Source: Pomacea canaliculata
Taxonomy: Eukaryota > Mollusca > Gastropoda > Architaenioglossa > Ampullariidae
DNA: 64,000 bases
Direction: 5' to 3'
Assembly: GCF_003073045.1 (NCBI RefSeq)
Contig: NC_037603.1
Span: 12,406,192 to 12,470,191, forward strand
The notes beneath the pieces were generated by a model. That model had not been told where the DNA came from. It ran no database searches and saw only the letters and a program-made list of their open reading frames with translations. The position numbers were made by a program, and so were the translations under genes. Below, in pieces: positions 34,947 through 48,900 of the stretch (the stretch's first letter is position 1; every line of letters begins with the position of its first letter).

Positions 34947-37458
34947 AATTTAAAATTAAGCAATTTGAGCCTGGCTTTGATGGTGGTGTGAAGCTCTATA
35001 TAAATTAACTTTAATAATAACAATAATAATAATACGATTTCCAAAACATCTAGCAGACCACTATTGTGCTGACATACTGTTTTGCGTTTGAAACACTGAG
35101 AATACATAGCGAATCCATCCTTCCGTCAGACACAAAATAAAATTTGAAGTATTTTATTAAACATTATTTAAGAGTCGGAAGCAAAAGAGTAGTCTTTGCC
35201 AAACTACCGACGTTAGAGCATGGCAGTCTGTACATTCTGATTTAATGTTACCATGGTTATCAACAATCTAATTTCCTTAAGGCACAAATACACAGTCTTT
35301 TGTTGAGTAGTAAAAGGAAGTATTTATATTTTTCTGTAATAAATCTGTGGATGTGTTTTCCTGTGTCACACTGACCCCAGTGTGGGGCATGCTTCTAGAA
35401 GACAACACTAGCCATCACTTAAAGCCCGACTTTAGGGCAGTTGGAGACCTTTACCAACAAGGCACAGAACATCATCACAGCTCTTGTTAAAGACCATCAG
35501 CTGATGTTTAGTAGTCCATTATCAACAGGTCATCATCGCTACAAACATCAAAAGCCACGCAAACACACGGCCTGCCTCTCTCTCTGTTTCACACACACAC
35601 GCCTGGAGTGCATTCAATATAAATCCAAAACAACATAGCATACAAATGATTGTTAATTATAATTTATAATTATAAACTTGTGTTAGTGATTCACAAAAGT
35701 CAGGATGTCAACACACAGATACTCTCTCAGCTCTGTGAGACACTCATAAACAAAGTCATTGGAGTTCAAGTGAGTTGTCTGCGCCTGTAGCCCACGTGAC
35801 TGAACTCCATGTTAAGTGTTTTGTGTCCATCTCCGCCCTGCTCCACCAGTTGTGTAAACTACTTTAGTGCTCACTGAGGATTCCTCGGTGTCAGGAACTA
35901 GTAACTGCTGTACTTTATAGTCTTCCCTTCTGCCAACATTTCTTTCAAAACAACTCGCTATCCAGCGCTACAATCAACCTTTCTCCACCCGCCTTGACCC
36001 CGGGATGTCGCATCTGCTCTTGTCTGCTCCGTTCTTTCCTTCGTGTCTGTTTGTGGATATGTTTTGGTCTCTGAATGTCTTACAGTCTCTATTTCTATAT
36101 TTGAATTTGGTCCTGTACAATTCATTGTAAAGTAATTCTTCCTTCTTTCTTCTCATTATTCCTCTGTTCAAATCTCAGTTCTCCTCTTTGGCAAGTCAAC
36201 GGAGCAGCATGTCCCTATTCATGAAATACAAATTATGATGTAGTCAAGGTACCCAAGTACAACATTTTGAAACCATGTATACCGAAAACACTGTTTATGG
36301 ACATTCTGTCATCGATGAACAGAAAATGTACTCTCTTGTTTAAATATACAATCAGTGACTTTGTTATAAATGCGCAATTTCAATCAGCCAGCATGAGGCT
36401 ATCCTGGCATTTCATGAGATATTTGTTATCATTTACTGATACATTGTAACACATTATATAGTTATCACACCGTGCTGTCCATATGCATTTTTGAGTCGGT
36501 AAACCGCACACATGTGGGAAAAAAAATACACACACACACACCTTTTTTTCTTTCTGGACAATAGACCATTAAAGTTTGGGCAAGAAAACTTCACGGGATT
36601 TGTATTATAGTCAAACAGTTGAAGCCTGAAAAAGACACTTGTTTCCCGTCCTGTATCATATTCCCCTTTTGTTGAAAAATGTTCCGGTCGGACGCACACC
36701 AAGAATGCGCAGAGGATACACCTGCTAGGGCTCCGAGTATGACGATGAAAAAACAAAAAAAAAACTAAACCACAGCATTAACCGAATCATTCAACTGCTA
36801 AATGTGGCTGTTTACTGTTAAAAGTCGTACAAAAGAAACTCTTTAAGCAGTAATCAATGCACGCAAGCAAGTGTGCAGACGGTGATGCATGCACCCTGTG
36901 CACTCAGTCGCCCATGTACCCGGGTATCAGTTCACACAGTGATCCACACACACAGGGATTTGTTTACACACAGTGACAGCAACACACCAGAGAACTGTGC
37001 ACACAGTGATTTACAGCAGGGGACTGAATCCATGCGAGCCAGGTAACTATGCACACCTGGACACCTGCAAACCTAGAAACTGTGAACACAGTGACCCCTG
37101 CACGCTGGCTACTTGTATTACATGGAAAAAGCTATAGAACTTGCTTCGATAATATTTGGATTTGTATAAAGAGGTGACAGCCTGTCACGACCAGGAGCAT
37201 CGAGCTTTGCGAGACATTGTACTGACAAGAATATTTCTTCGAAGCACAGAGGAGCACACAGCTGCCAATTGTTTTCTCATATGTAATGATAGCATATGAG
37301 GTCCCTGTTCAATTCTGTGGACATGAACATCTTCACATCAGTCTTCTCACTTAAAGCCTTTAATCTTTTCTCAACAGTTATTTTGTGTCCGAAGGTAGTG
37401 ATCACGACTCTCAATGCTTCCTTTCTCTCTTTCTATCCATACCCACTGATGAAAGCAT

Positions 37459-37626
37459 GTTTATTGATATTGCAATATTATTTATATATTAATATAACTT
37501 GTGTTATCGTTCCAGTTCCTTTTATAACTCACATTATAACTCTCACGGTTTATTGATATTGCAATATCATTTATATATTAATATAACTTATGTTATCGTT
37601 CCAGTTCTTGTTATAACTCTCACGGT
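37459..37626 (+). repeat. 89-bp tandem duplication
   Basis: Two adjacent copies begin at 37459 and 37548 with GTTTATTGATATTGCAATAT and share TGTTATCGTTCCAGTTC. The second copy lacks about 10 bases near its end. It lies between two convergent genes. Confidence 0.9.
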
Positions 37627-37879
37627 AAAGGTTTCTTGACCATGAAAGGGATTTCCACCTTTAGCTGCAAGAATTTTAGGCAAATGTCGCATCCCTGATG
37701 AGCACAATGACAGAGCAGATCCTCTGTTTCTACAGATCACAGGTGATAGTAAATGTCACCTGTTGCCCACTAGGCTTGCAGACTAAATTCTCAATCAACA
37801 GGTTGGCAAGGAAAGTGTCTGTCACTAGGGAAACTCTAACGAACACTTGTCACAGAAACACTGACTGGGTAGCTTCCCT

Positions 37880-38951
37880 TCACGCTTTTTTCAACTCTGT
37901 CTTCTCTCCCGTGACACTCCGCACGATGGCGTCCACGTCAAACATTTCATCGTCGTCCTCGGCAGCGAGGTACAGCTGACCAATGGACGCCTTCGTCGTT
38001 TCGTCCTCGAAGACCGATTTGCCGAAGACCTCGTCGTAGAAATACTCATCGTTCGTGCCGCGGGACTGCCTGTCCGTGTCGCCGAGGTCTGTCTCGAAGT
38101 CCTCGATGGTGAACATCTCGCCGTCACGTGGTTTGGGCATGTCCACGTTGTCGCCATCCCGCTCGTGGTCGATGTCGTCGGGTTCAAGAGGTCGTCTGCT
38201 GCTAGAGCTGGAATCCCGCCGTGCTCTCAAGCTTCCTTTCAGGAGAATAAACCTCTGGAGCTTTCTGTAGCAGGGAAATCATTATCTTCATCACAAGCAT
38301 CTCTGAATTGAAATATTTTTTATAACAGCTATAATATATATATAAGAATAAAGTTAAAGGCTGCATAAAGTTTTATTTTGTTTGTTTAGTGTGTCTGTTT
38401 ACTGTTCAGTTTCTTTTTTTTTTTTATCTGCATGTATCCCCGCTCATAAACTCCCTTACATGCACTGTGATGGACACTGGTTCATGTGACCTCCACTTAC
38501 CCAGAACGCCGAAGATAGAGGATGAGGAGCAGACAGGCGATACCGATGACAAAGAGGAGGATGATAACGGCCACAACACCACCACTGACGCCACCTGCAA
38601 GACAAGGTTCATGAGAGGACAATGCACTATCTCCCGCACGTGTAGAGCGTGCAAACTGTACAGTGAACTACAACACAACAGGAACGAGACCTGGAGACAG
38701 GTGCTGCTGTGTAACTTGTATGACAGGTGTAACATGTAACACACTAGTGTGAGTTGTATAACGGTTGTAACATGTAACACTAGTGTCAGCCAGCACTGTC
38801 TACATACATGTCGGGTGTTGGCAGTATGTTGTACATAAGTAGAGACAAATGTTACTAACCTGGACTGGCCTTCGTCGACGGTTGTGCTGTGAAGTTCGGT
38901 GTGACATGTTCTGTTGTGTCACTTCCGTTGAAATTCGTGTAATTAGTAGTG
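37880..38951 (-). CDS. 3' exons of a single-pass membrane protein with an acidic tail
   Basis: Read on the minus strand, three exons join in phase: 38951-38860 (a Thr-rich stalk with NYT, NGS and NFT glycosylation sites), 38594-38501 (membrane helix GGVVAVIILLFVIGIACLLL, followed by RR) and 38264-37880 (tail and stop). The donors are GTTAGT and GTAAGT. The tail is about 120 residues. It begins basic (LRARRD, a serine run) and turns strongly acidic (EPDDIDHERDGD, EDFETDLGD, AEDDDEMFDVDA). It has tyrosines in DEYFYDEVF and GQLYL. No family is recognised. The acceptor before 38951 needs a phase-2 donor upstream, which I did not find. A possible exon at about 39290-39180 (QFHYQVPRLGVWNSG) does not fit that phase. 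The ectodomain and start are therefore unresolved and lie to the right. Confidence 0.65.
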
Positions 38952-39403
38952 CTAAAAGAAAATGTCGAGTCCGTGTTGTCTGCCATCTTCTCTTGCAGGT
39001 AATTTTACTGTTTTCCTTTCATCTCCAGACCAGATCTTAGATCCTCTTATGATAATAAGCTTTGATATTTTCTCCACATATCCACAGACAGAAGTGTTAG
39101 CACTAAGACTTTCAAATGTATCAAATGTACATCTCAGAGCTATTCATGTCATATACTCAGAACTTCAACTGGATTCAATGGCATGTTGATGAGTATGAGC
39201 AACGATGAGTAGTTTCCCGAAGGCACCTGTTTCCCTGAGTTCCACACACCAAGACGAGGGACTTGATAATGAAACTGTTGCTTCAGTTCATCCTGAAATG
39301 AGAAGAAAAGTTTAATTGTAGACGCACAGACAAACAGGTTGGTGGACACACACGAGCGTGTACAGACCTGTGCTGTGAACACGTTTTAATTGTGTGTCCG
39401 ACT

Positions 39404-39454
<51 letters not shown>
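39404..39454. repeat. (GAT)n microsatellite
   Basis: About sixteen GAT units. Confidence 0.97.
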
Positions 39455-41277
39455 GATGGATGATGAATACTCATTGCGCAGAAAAAAAATTTATTACAGA
39501 CTATCAAATACAACAATATCATGTTACAAACACTTTGTGAACAAAATCGAGATGTAACCGACGGAAACTGCCACGAACACCTGTCGCGGTCCCAATCTTG
39601 ACCCCAAGGATAACATCCTCACTTTGAACTTTGATCTTTCACCTAGGACAGTCAGACCGTTATGTTATGTTTGTTCGCAGGATAAGTACAACTGAAACTG
39701 GAACGTACTCGTGTAGAAGTGAAGGATGACATAAGAGATAAGAAGTATTGATGCCTCCAGCAGTATTAATCACTATTAATGTCACTACAGCAACCCACTG
39801 TGACATTCAGACCAAAGGTAGGAATCGCCAGAATCCTTCAGATGGCACCCAAGTCCTCTCAGACGGTTGGAAAGCTGGATGGTGACGCGTTCATAGACAG
39901 AAAGCCAGCCTGTTTCACAGACATGGTGACAGTCAGAAGCCAGACTCCAACACATGTTTGTGTCCTGTGTGTGGTCAGAGGCCATTCACGGCCGACTGCT
40001 CACATTGAAATCTGGTCTGATGTCTGCAGTGTGGCTCCCTCTACCTAAAGACCTCACCGGCTTGACCCCGAGGTCAGAAGAAGACAGCCAGGCACTAAAG
40101 TGTTGTCTGGTCTTCAGTACTCAGTACTTTCGTTGGAAAAACCCTTGAACACTTTCGACTTGCCTTGACAAGAGCATGTCCCTGCTTTACTTCCGGTCGG
40201 AACTTCGTACTCCAGCTGATGTCCGCTACTCCATATCACATGCTTACCTCGCACTTTTTTTTTAAGCCACTAGTGGGAGGAGAGAGAGTGACTAAGGCAG
40301 TATGAAACACGAGAGTTCAAAATCTAATAATAATTTCTATAAAATCAGTGACATTCTTTCACAAGTATAATCTCAATAATAAATAATAAAATAATATTTC
40401 CTTGATGGCTGAGAAGATTTATCTAGCCTTAAACAGTTGCTTGGCAGAATGTACGACCCTAACAAGAATCAAAACAAACTTCGAACTATGGACTGGGTCA
40501 GGTGTGAGTCGACAAATACCTGTCCGATAAACTCCGGTCAACACGAAGGCAAGTAGTCCATACCTCTTAGGCATATTCTATCCATTACTTCATTACCTAC
40601 AGGGCAAACAACAACAACAGCAATCAACAATCAACTGACCTGAAGTGCTAATGTGCAAGGACTACCTCCCCAGCATCATCAGCTTGACCGGTCCATCTCT
40701 GGGTGGTAAGCTCGATATAAACAGGATGCGCTTGGTCTTTGAAAGTCACCCACTGACTCTTGAGCTTCGTTACTTGCTCAATACTTTACAAACATCCGCC
40801 TTCTTTAGTGCTTTGCTGACTCCAAGTCCTTGTGTACCCTGTGTACCCTGTGAGGTTTATGACCGTTTTTAAGTATAGTGAAGAGTTCAGACACAGACTA
40901 AGCTGGGGATCCTTAGACGGTCCACGCTCACAACAGCTCGTGTCCAACCACAAAATCAAACCTTATCGCCAACAGCAACGATTAAAAAACACATAAAAAG
41001 TCTCATGGGGTACACAGCCAGTCACCACCTGCTCCATTATTACGTGACTACGTGACACAGTGTGACACCACGTATCATGATAAGACCTCAGCACGGACCC
41101 TGACTGGGTGTCGCCATGTACACAGTCGATGTCACCCGCTGAAGTCCGGTCAATACAATTACCCGCTTTTAAAGGGGTACACTACTGATTGCGAAACTAT
41201 GTCATGAAATAAAAATACGTTTAGATAAAATGAGATAGCAATAATTTGATAAAAGCAAAGTGTTATTGCGTCTATAG

Positions 41278-41278
41278 C

Positions 41279-41324
<46 letters not shown>

Positions 41325-41340
41325 CAACAACAACAACAGC
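41278..41340. repeat. (CAA)n microsatellite
   Basis: About twenty CAA units with one interruption. Confidence 0.97.
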
Positions 41341-42199
41341 AACAAGCTTATTGACCTATGGACGTCTTAATGCAAAAGAGATAGGGCAACGAGATAAGGA
41401 CAACAAACGAAGGACAGAAGAACAAACAAACATGAACTACGGAAGGATAAAGAGCAATGCCAATGATGAATAAAAATAAATACAGAAAGCTGAAAGAGGA
41501 ACCAAATAACAAGGACTGAGTGTATCGTGATTTTGCAAAAGGAAGACGAGCAGGGAAGTAGCAATGAGCGGAAATGGGGAGATGGGAGTGATAAAGGACG
41601 AGCATTGTGTTGGACTGGTGTTAGGGAAAATGTTTAAGAAAGCGGTGCATTTAAATGTGATGTTCTATTTATTTGATGAATTTATTTTCTAAAATATAAA
41701 TTCTATAAAAATATCCACGCATCTCCTCCTTGGCATATAATTAAACTTTTCTGTTATCTCAAAACTATGAACCTGCATCAATAAGCATCACAAATGTTGG
41801 TCCAGTGACCCCCGTGGGGGAATAGTGCATATATTGGTTCTATATAAACGTTGGCTAAGGATTTGAAGATAATCATGCAACCACAAAATCCCCAGCATGA
41901 CAGGAGCAGCGAGAAGAAACTGTATTTGGATAGGAAGTCTGATCACAAAGCTCATTCTGGTTATCTTTCAGGTACTATAGCTAACTGGACAAGGAAGGTA
42001 TAAGAGAGATTTTTTCAATGTAAATTTCAATCAGTTTGAAAAAGCAAAGGAATAATGAATGCAGTGCTAAGATATTCTGCAATGTTTACATGAGGTTTAT
42101 GCTTCAGGAAAGGGAGCAGTCGATCGCCACCTCCAAAAACATACTGAGGGAATAAGAATGTCGCTCACCGTCATTAAGTTGGACCACCGCCTCCCCTGT

Positions 42200-42312
42200 G
42201 GTATGAGTATGTAGTATACATGTAGTAGGAGTGTGTAGTATGTATGTAGTATGAGTGTGTAGTATACATGTAGTATGAATGTGTAGTATACATGTAGTAT
42301 GAGTATGCATTT
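42200..42312 (+). repeat. 24-bp minisatellite
   Basis: Four to five units built on GTAGTATACATGTAGTATGA with small changes between copies. Confidence 0.9.
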
Positions 42313-45119
42313 AATATGTATGTGGAACCTATGATCACAGTACAAAACCAATACATGGACTACTTTGTGGTCAAAGAAGATTAGAGTTGTCATGAACCCT
42401 ATCAAGACAAAGACTACGAAAGCCTGTCAAGCAATGCACGCAAGAGTACAACGGTGTCGCGGCAAAGCCATCGCCACGAGTCACGTGACCGGCTCTACCC
42501 CCATGGTGTCGGTACAGGTCGAGTACCGGCGTCAGCGTTTTCGTGAAACAATGGCGCTGGCCTACTTTACGAGTCTACGCCAATAAGAGAATGGGTTCAC
42601 GAACTGGTAGAAGCCGTTAAAATACAATAAGACATAAAAACAGGAGCAGGAATGACCTCTTCAGCTTATCTCAAGGGCTGCTCCAAAATACATATGAAAA
42701 GTTAGCTGACACAACATGGTGTGTGGTTGTGATCAGGATCACGAGCTGTTGAAGGTTCTCACCTCATACTCCAGCAAGGCGGTCTCATGCTTTTCCTCCA
42801 ATCCATTCTATCCACCTGTCGCCAGATTGAGGGGGATGGAAGAATCCATCCATCCATCCCTTAGTGTCAAGGTCGCACCCACCTGACACCACAGCCCCGT
42901 AGACGCCCCCTTGTAGTAGTATTACTTCTCTGGTGTCAGTGAACAGTTGAGCAATGTGTTTGCCAGGTAAGTATCTGTCTCAGTAAGGCCCTCGGGGCTG
43001 GAGGTCGGCTGGCTGCATTGTCCACCTGTACAGACAACGAGCCGTTTAATCCCGCGTTTGCAGGTCCGGTCACGAACATGGCGGGAGGGCGTGTTTGAGG
43101 GCTAGAAAACCACTATGGCGCCTTGTTTACTTGACATATCCTGCTCCAGCTGCAGCTTCTACCAACCGGGTTTCATCAGAACGCTGTCATGCACGACTTC
43201 CTTAACAGGTCATTTTCTATGTCCGTCACTTCAAGCTTTCTTGATCACGTGTCTCGCAGGGTTCATCTTGGAAACACGTGCATGTCTTCTCTTGTTCATT
43301 CATGAACATACACACGGACCATGGGTTTCATGTCTTGTCTGCACGCCTTACTAAGCATAGCTGTTGATTGTTCGCCCTCTGACACAATAGATTGCCTACT
43401 AATGAATAGCAAGTGTGTCACCTCTAATAACAACTATAATGACAATTCAGTGAAAATACCTGTAATAATTTGGAGGACTGCATGAATAAAGTTCGCCTTA
43501 AAAACATTTTCAGAAGTAACGTACCTACCTGTAAGATTAGCAGCAGACACTAGTATGTATCCAGACCATAATGAAAGTCCCTCCAATATTTCGTGGCGAA
43601 AGGAATAGTAGGAAAATTGACCGTATATAATGGTTGTTCATGCACGTACACTGAAACTCGTTAATCACTAGAGTTTTCCCTTCAGGTAATATCATACAGG
43701 TGTGATGGAGAACACGTGTACATACCTGGATCGCACCTTCATGTACATCATGGCTACAAACTTGCAGCATGTTGTAAACGGGTATCGACAGGCGCCGCCA
43801 TTACGAGCGATAACGTGTGGGGCAACTGATAACGCTGTCAGTCAGCTCCGGCCACTGTCACTGCCACTGCCACCACCGGTGTTTTTACCTGTGTCCTGTA
43901 TGACATTACGGAACTCGCAGGTTGGCCAATCCCCGAGCTGCTCTAGATAAACCCTTGGCTTCTTCTTGAGTAAAGTTATGGTGTTACTGAAACGTGTGCG
44001 TTCTCTCGGGGGTACGCCCCTCTTTCAACATAGCGATGGTGCGTGTCTGTTTTGAGGAGGGGTGGGTATGGTGATAACTACATTTGTGAAGGAAACTTGT
44101 AACCTGTCTGCTGTTTCCAAATGGCTGGCGAGGTTGACCTATCGTGGAAAACCTCAGTCACTGGGTGCTATATAGTTGCCAAGGGAAATGTGGCTGGTGA
44201 CGTTCTGTACTGGCAGACTTCAGACAGCGAAAATATATCGCCGTTAACAAAATAGAAAAAAAAAAAAAAAGATAAGGAAAAGATAAAACAAAAGAAAAAT
44301 GGAGCTTGAAGCATATTATTGTTACATACTGGAAAAATAATTTACCATTACAATTACAAAGGGACCAGAGAAGCCGGTTCATATTTTCAGTTTTAGAAGT
44401 GTGCGCAAATGAACAACGATATTCATATTATAAGGCAATATTAGGTTCTTATGTAGTGGGGCTCACGTTCGATGACATATATATAATTATATATGTTGTC
44501 ACTGCAGTGGGCTTTTTTTCCTTGCTATATGCATTGCAGGAACAATGTATGGTTTTTCCTGCAAATATTCGACATGAACAGCAACATTTAATGGTGATAA
44601 TTCATATTTTGTCACTGATACATCATATGAACATCGAACGAAAAATGCAGTACATATATATACATCAATCTTCCATATGTGGTCGTCTGTGATTAGATGT
44701 TACATTACTGCATTCAAGATCTTCAATTAAGGAAAGAAATATTAGTTGTAGACATTTATAAGTGTTAGGAAGTGCTCTAGAAATTTATGTTAATTATAAA
44801 CACCCCCTTTTTATTTTATGATAAAAATTCTACTGATCAGCAGGAGCAGGGAAGCAGCTTTAGCGGGTTTTCCCGTAGACATATATAGCGATCAATGGGC
44901 TCTCCATGGAGTTACTGCCCTTAAACTGTGCAAAACTCAAAAAAATTGCAACTACACTTTGACTAACAAATAATGTAATATAAATAATACACATATATGT
45001 CCATGAACGATAACATGTGAAATCGTGGCTTGAAATGTCTCGAAACAAATATTGATAGTGATTTTTCGCGTGCCTTCGAGTACTTTCCCTTTGTGTCAAC
45101 ATGTCAGCTGCGCAGATCT

Positions 45120-45234
45120 GCCAAAAATAAAACACGGTTTTCGCCAGAAACCAGCTGAGACAAGCTCTCAGAGGCCATATTGTTGTTGTATCAGTCTAAA
45201 GTCAAACCCAGTCACTACCAAACTATTTAGGCAG
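45120..45234 (+). other. Possible 5' untranslated exon of the SPSB3 gene
   Basis: The segment ends in a good donor, GGCAG followed by GTAAGA at 45235, and lies about 750 bases upstream of the first SPSB3 coding exon. It shows no long open frame. Only the splice site and position support it. Confidence 0.3.
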
Positions 45235-45990
45235 GTAAGAATAAAATTTTAGATGTTACAGCAAAATTTTTTCGCGTGGTTCATTTCTATTCTAAATGTG
45301 AAGGTTGAGCACGCGGGTGGATTACGGATGCTGATTGTACACGTTTTTTTTTCATCTGTATTCCATGCTTATCTAAACCATTGCCTGCTTGCTTTCGAAG
45401 TTTCTTAATAGTGAATAGTTTATCTGTGATCAGTGTGATGTGTCATATATACAGTATTTCCTGTTAGAGATGATGCATCGCCAGGTCACAGAACTGCGTC
45501 AGACGAAACCGTTAGCAAACTCAAACTTATCTTTGCTTGATGGTACATATGTTCAGACTTATTTTTATATGTACATGTCACAGAAATATAAAGGTTATTA
45601 ATAAATGTTGGTGCACCTCTGATGAAGTGCTATCAGAACTTTTTGCTGTCAAATAATGAATATTTTGTATCTCCATATGCTAAATTCTCAATACGTAAAT
45701 ACATGTTATAGGAATTCCTTTTCTTTAAATTTAATATTTTAAAAGTAACAGCACCAATCATTATAAGATATTACGTATTTTTCATGTTTCTTGTACACTT
45801 GATGTTTTGGGTACTTTCAGCTTCCTTGGAAACCTTATCCTTGACAGATACCTCAGTCAACTCCAAAGACGGAAATTGTGAGCAAAATATATAAGATCAT
45901 CCTGTTTGAAAAGCAAAAATTAAAACCAGAAAGGGCTGTTGGATAATGTTTAAAAGGCATTGGCATAGGAACTGATTCAGTTTTTCTCAT

Positions 45991-48900
45991 ATGACAATGG
46001 CATCCTTTCACACTACTTTGCTTTGCAAAGAGTACACCAGCTACTGCTGCTGTGCCCGTGTGGGTCGCAGCAAACACTGCGTTTGTGGTGAGGATGATAT
46101 GGATTTTTGTTGGACTTGGGATCCTGACTCCACTCATACAGATACCAGTGTTCAGGTTTGTCTTAACCTATTTTTACCAAGATGTTACAAAGAATCATTG
46201 GTTTGTCAGTGTATTGATGTTTTTGATTTAGACCTATGCTTTAGTAATAAATAATCATCATGGAATTGCTCAGTGCAATCTGATTAATCACATTACAAGA
46301 TTCCTTTGTGTGATATTTTATTAATCATTGTAAAATTCTTTAGTGGATTATGCCTCATTAGTGATTATAAAATTGTTTATATTTCCTGATGGGAAGAGCA
46401 TCTTTCTTTTCTTAAATAATCATGATATGCCAAGTAAGCAGCATTTATTTATCCGAGTACTTAAGTTATTTTAATTGCTTTTCTAACTGACCACTCATCC
46501 TCCTGTCGATCTTCATGGATGTTCAACTTTGTTGGAAGCAGATTTTCTTCCATTTTATTCTCCTGTACTGGAAGCAGTTTTAATTTTTTTCTGTTGCAGG
46601 AAGATGGTCGTGAAGTGCTTTTTCACACCAACTACAGCAGAGGAACAGCTGCTATTAGAGGAACAGAGCCATTCCGCGAAGGACATCATTTCTGGGAAGT
46701 AAAGATGACGACACCAGTATATGGCACTGACATGATGATTGGGGTGGCAACAGAGGAAATGGAATTGGATAAATACCGAAATTCATTTTGCAGCTTGCTT
46801 GGTAATCTTCTGTCAAACTCAGTTGAATGAGGAAGCAATGGTGTAGCATTAATACTTCTTGGAAATTTTCTAGGGATTTTTCTTCCCTCTGCTAAAGTCT
46901 TTTTGTAGTGTCAGCAAAGTAGGTTTACTTAAGATAAAAGTGTTGAGTGAACTATACATAATTGTTGTGTTGAATGTAAAATGCACAGGTAATATAATGT
47001 CATATAAATATAATATTAATGCTTCAGTGATAGTTGTCATGAAGAGCTAGGAGGCAATGGAGAAAAGTCTGTACAGTACAGGATTGCCCAGTGAAATGGG
47101 GATATTTTTATGCCTTTCATTGTTAATGTCAAATGGAAGAATCTTTCCGCAGTGAATTAACTAGTAGATAAATCTGTTCTTTAAAGTAGTAAGAAGATTG
47201 AACATGTTCATCCCTTTCAACAGATATAACGAAACATTGCATAAATGTAGCAGAAATTTTCTCCACTGTCACACTTAATCCCATAATATTTACTTTTTTT
47301 TCACATTCTTTAAATAGCAACTATTTGTATTTGTATAAAGCAGGCAAGTTGTTAACATTTTTGTATATTTGATATGAAGGTCGAGACAGACAGAGCTGGG
47401 GCTTGTCATACTTGGGCAATGTGCATCACATGGGAAGAACCCAGCCTTTCTCCGAAAAGATAGGCCAAGGTGCCATTGTGGGAGTCCATCTTGATATGTG
47501 GCATGGAACACTGTCCTACTACCTTAATCGTAAGCCTCTTGGAGTTGCATACCATGGTCTGCGAGGGAAAGTGTTATATCCTGTTGTGAGCTCCACAGCA
47601 GCCCGCAGTGGTATGAAAGTCATCTGTACAAGATCATTCCCATCTACCTTGCAGTTTCTATGCTGTATGATGTTGAGGAGGTATGAAATTGGAAATGAAT
47701 GAGTAGCAAATAATATTTGAGATGGCAGATGTCAATTTTTATTCAACAGTTGTAAACGAAATGTGATTGAGGATAATTAAAAATAACTTGCTTAATCTTT
47801 GTTGCCTCCCATGGACCATAGGCTCACAGATTATTTTAAAAGTATAGGAAATGTTGAATGCTGTAAAAGTCAACTGGGATGCTACACTGGAAAAATTTAA
47901 GGCTTAGTGTCACATTTTTATCTATTTTTTAATATTTTACTCAGTAACATAAAGCTGTCGTTCCTAGTGAATGTGTTGGTATAAAACAGCTTGCTGTATA
48001 TGTAGAAAAGGTTTGTCTTGCCACCTTGTCAGATCTATTTCCCAGTGCATATCTCTTCCCCCACTACTCCATTCTGGATATTTGTAAATTTTACGTAAAA
48101 TGATGCATGACAATTAGTGGAAACACATCAACAAAAGAATAATTATTTCTTGTGCTGGTGTTGGAAAAGGGATTGCATTTTAAATGTCTAAGAACATATC
48201 TTCATCTCTTGCAACCCAGTTCTGTTTTGTTCCTCCTGCTGAGTGTTGACACTCTAGAAATCAGCTAAGGAATTATCTCCAGTTAAGACTGCTATTTACA
48301 ACATATCATTTTCACTAAGCCATTATTATCAGGATTTAAAAATCTGTTACCTGACATTAGTGATTCTTTTGGGTATTACTCATTTTATTCATCACAACTG
48401 TTTGTATTTATGAAACTATTGCTACTTTGCAGTATTAACAGCTAAACATTTCTTTAGTTTCTTTACTCTTTGTTTTTCCTTTTCTTCTTCACAGTGGGGC
48501 GCTACGTTTGATGATGGTGAATATGCCATTAAATAACAAGCTGCAGTCTTCTTTGATAAAAAGTATTTTGCACCTCAGCCATAATCAAGGACTAAAATGT
48601 ATATTTTTTCTTTTTTTTTTTTACAGACAGGTCCATCACAACAAGTGTGTACTAGATGTGATCAAGGTTCCACCTGGCTTGAGCACCTTCTTGCACAATA
48701 ACTTGAGCTGGCTTCTTCGCTCACAGCCTTGTACCCCTCTGCTACCTCCTAAGCTCCCTTCCTGCATCTCTGTGGACAGAGCAACTCAGGCACAAGAAGA
48801 TGACTTCAAAATCAATGCAGAGTCAGTTAAAAGTGATAAGTCAGAGCAAGCAGAAAAAGAAAGCAGGCATATGAAACAAGATGAATCTACCTCAGGCAGT

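Larger units (their letters stand above)
33909..37879. other. 3' UTR of receptor and convergent intergenic region
   Basis: The receptor's 3' untranslated region probably runs to an AATAAA at 34941-34946. It contains a tandem repeat with palindromic TGACGTCA sites (listed separately). Beyond it are a degenerate CACACAGTGA-rich stretch at about 36860-37100 and an 89-base tandem duplication at 37459. I see no exon in this region on either strand. Confidence 0.5.
39300..45230. other. Repeat-rich stretch, no firm gene
   Basis: It contains GAT, CAA and 24-bp repeats. Several strong donor-like sites on the minus strand (for example near 42770 and 43530) are preceded by open frames and could be ectodomain exons of the minus-strand membrane protein. 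No phase-consistent chain could be built. On the plus strand a CpG-richer patch near 43080-43130 contains ATGGCGGG and ATGGCGCC, which could be a promoter. Confidence 0.4.

Noticed and set aside
38424-38780. Minus-strand open frame overlapping the membrane-helix exon
   Set aside because: It is a different frame from the one that joins in phase at both splice sites.
42772-42822. Minus-strand peptide EEKHETALLEYE before a strong GTGAGA donor
   Set aside because: It could be an exon of the minus-strand membrane protein, but no acceptor and no phase-matched neighbour were found.
43540-43650. Minus-strand open stretch ending SAANLTG before a GTAGGT donor
   Set aside because: Plausible as an ectodomain exon, but it is isolated and carries no recognisable motif.
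48508-48626. Open frame extending the last SPSB3 exon upstream to an ATG
   Set aside because: It crosses the acceptor's T-run; the phase of the previous exon requires splicing at 48627.
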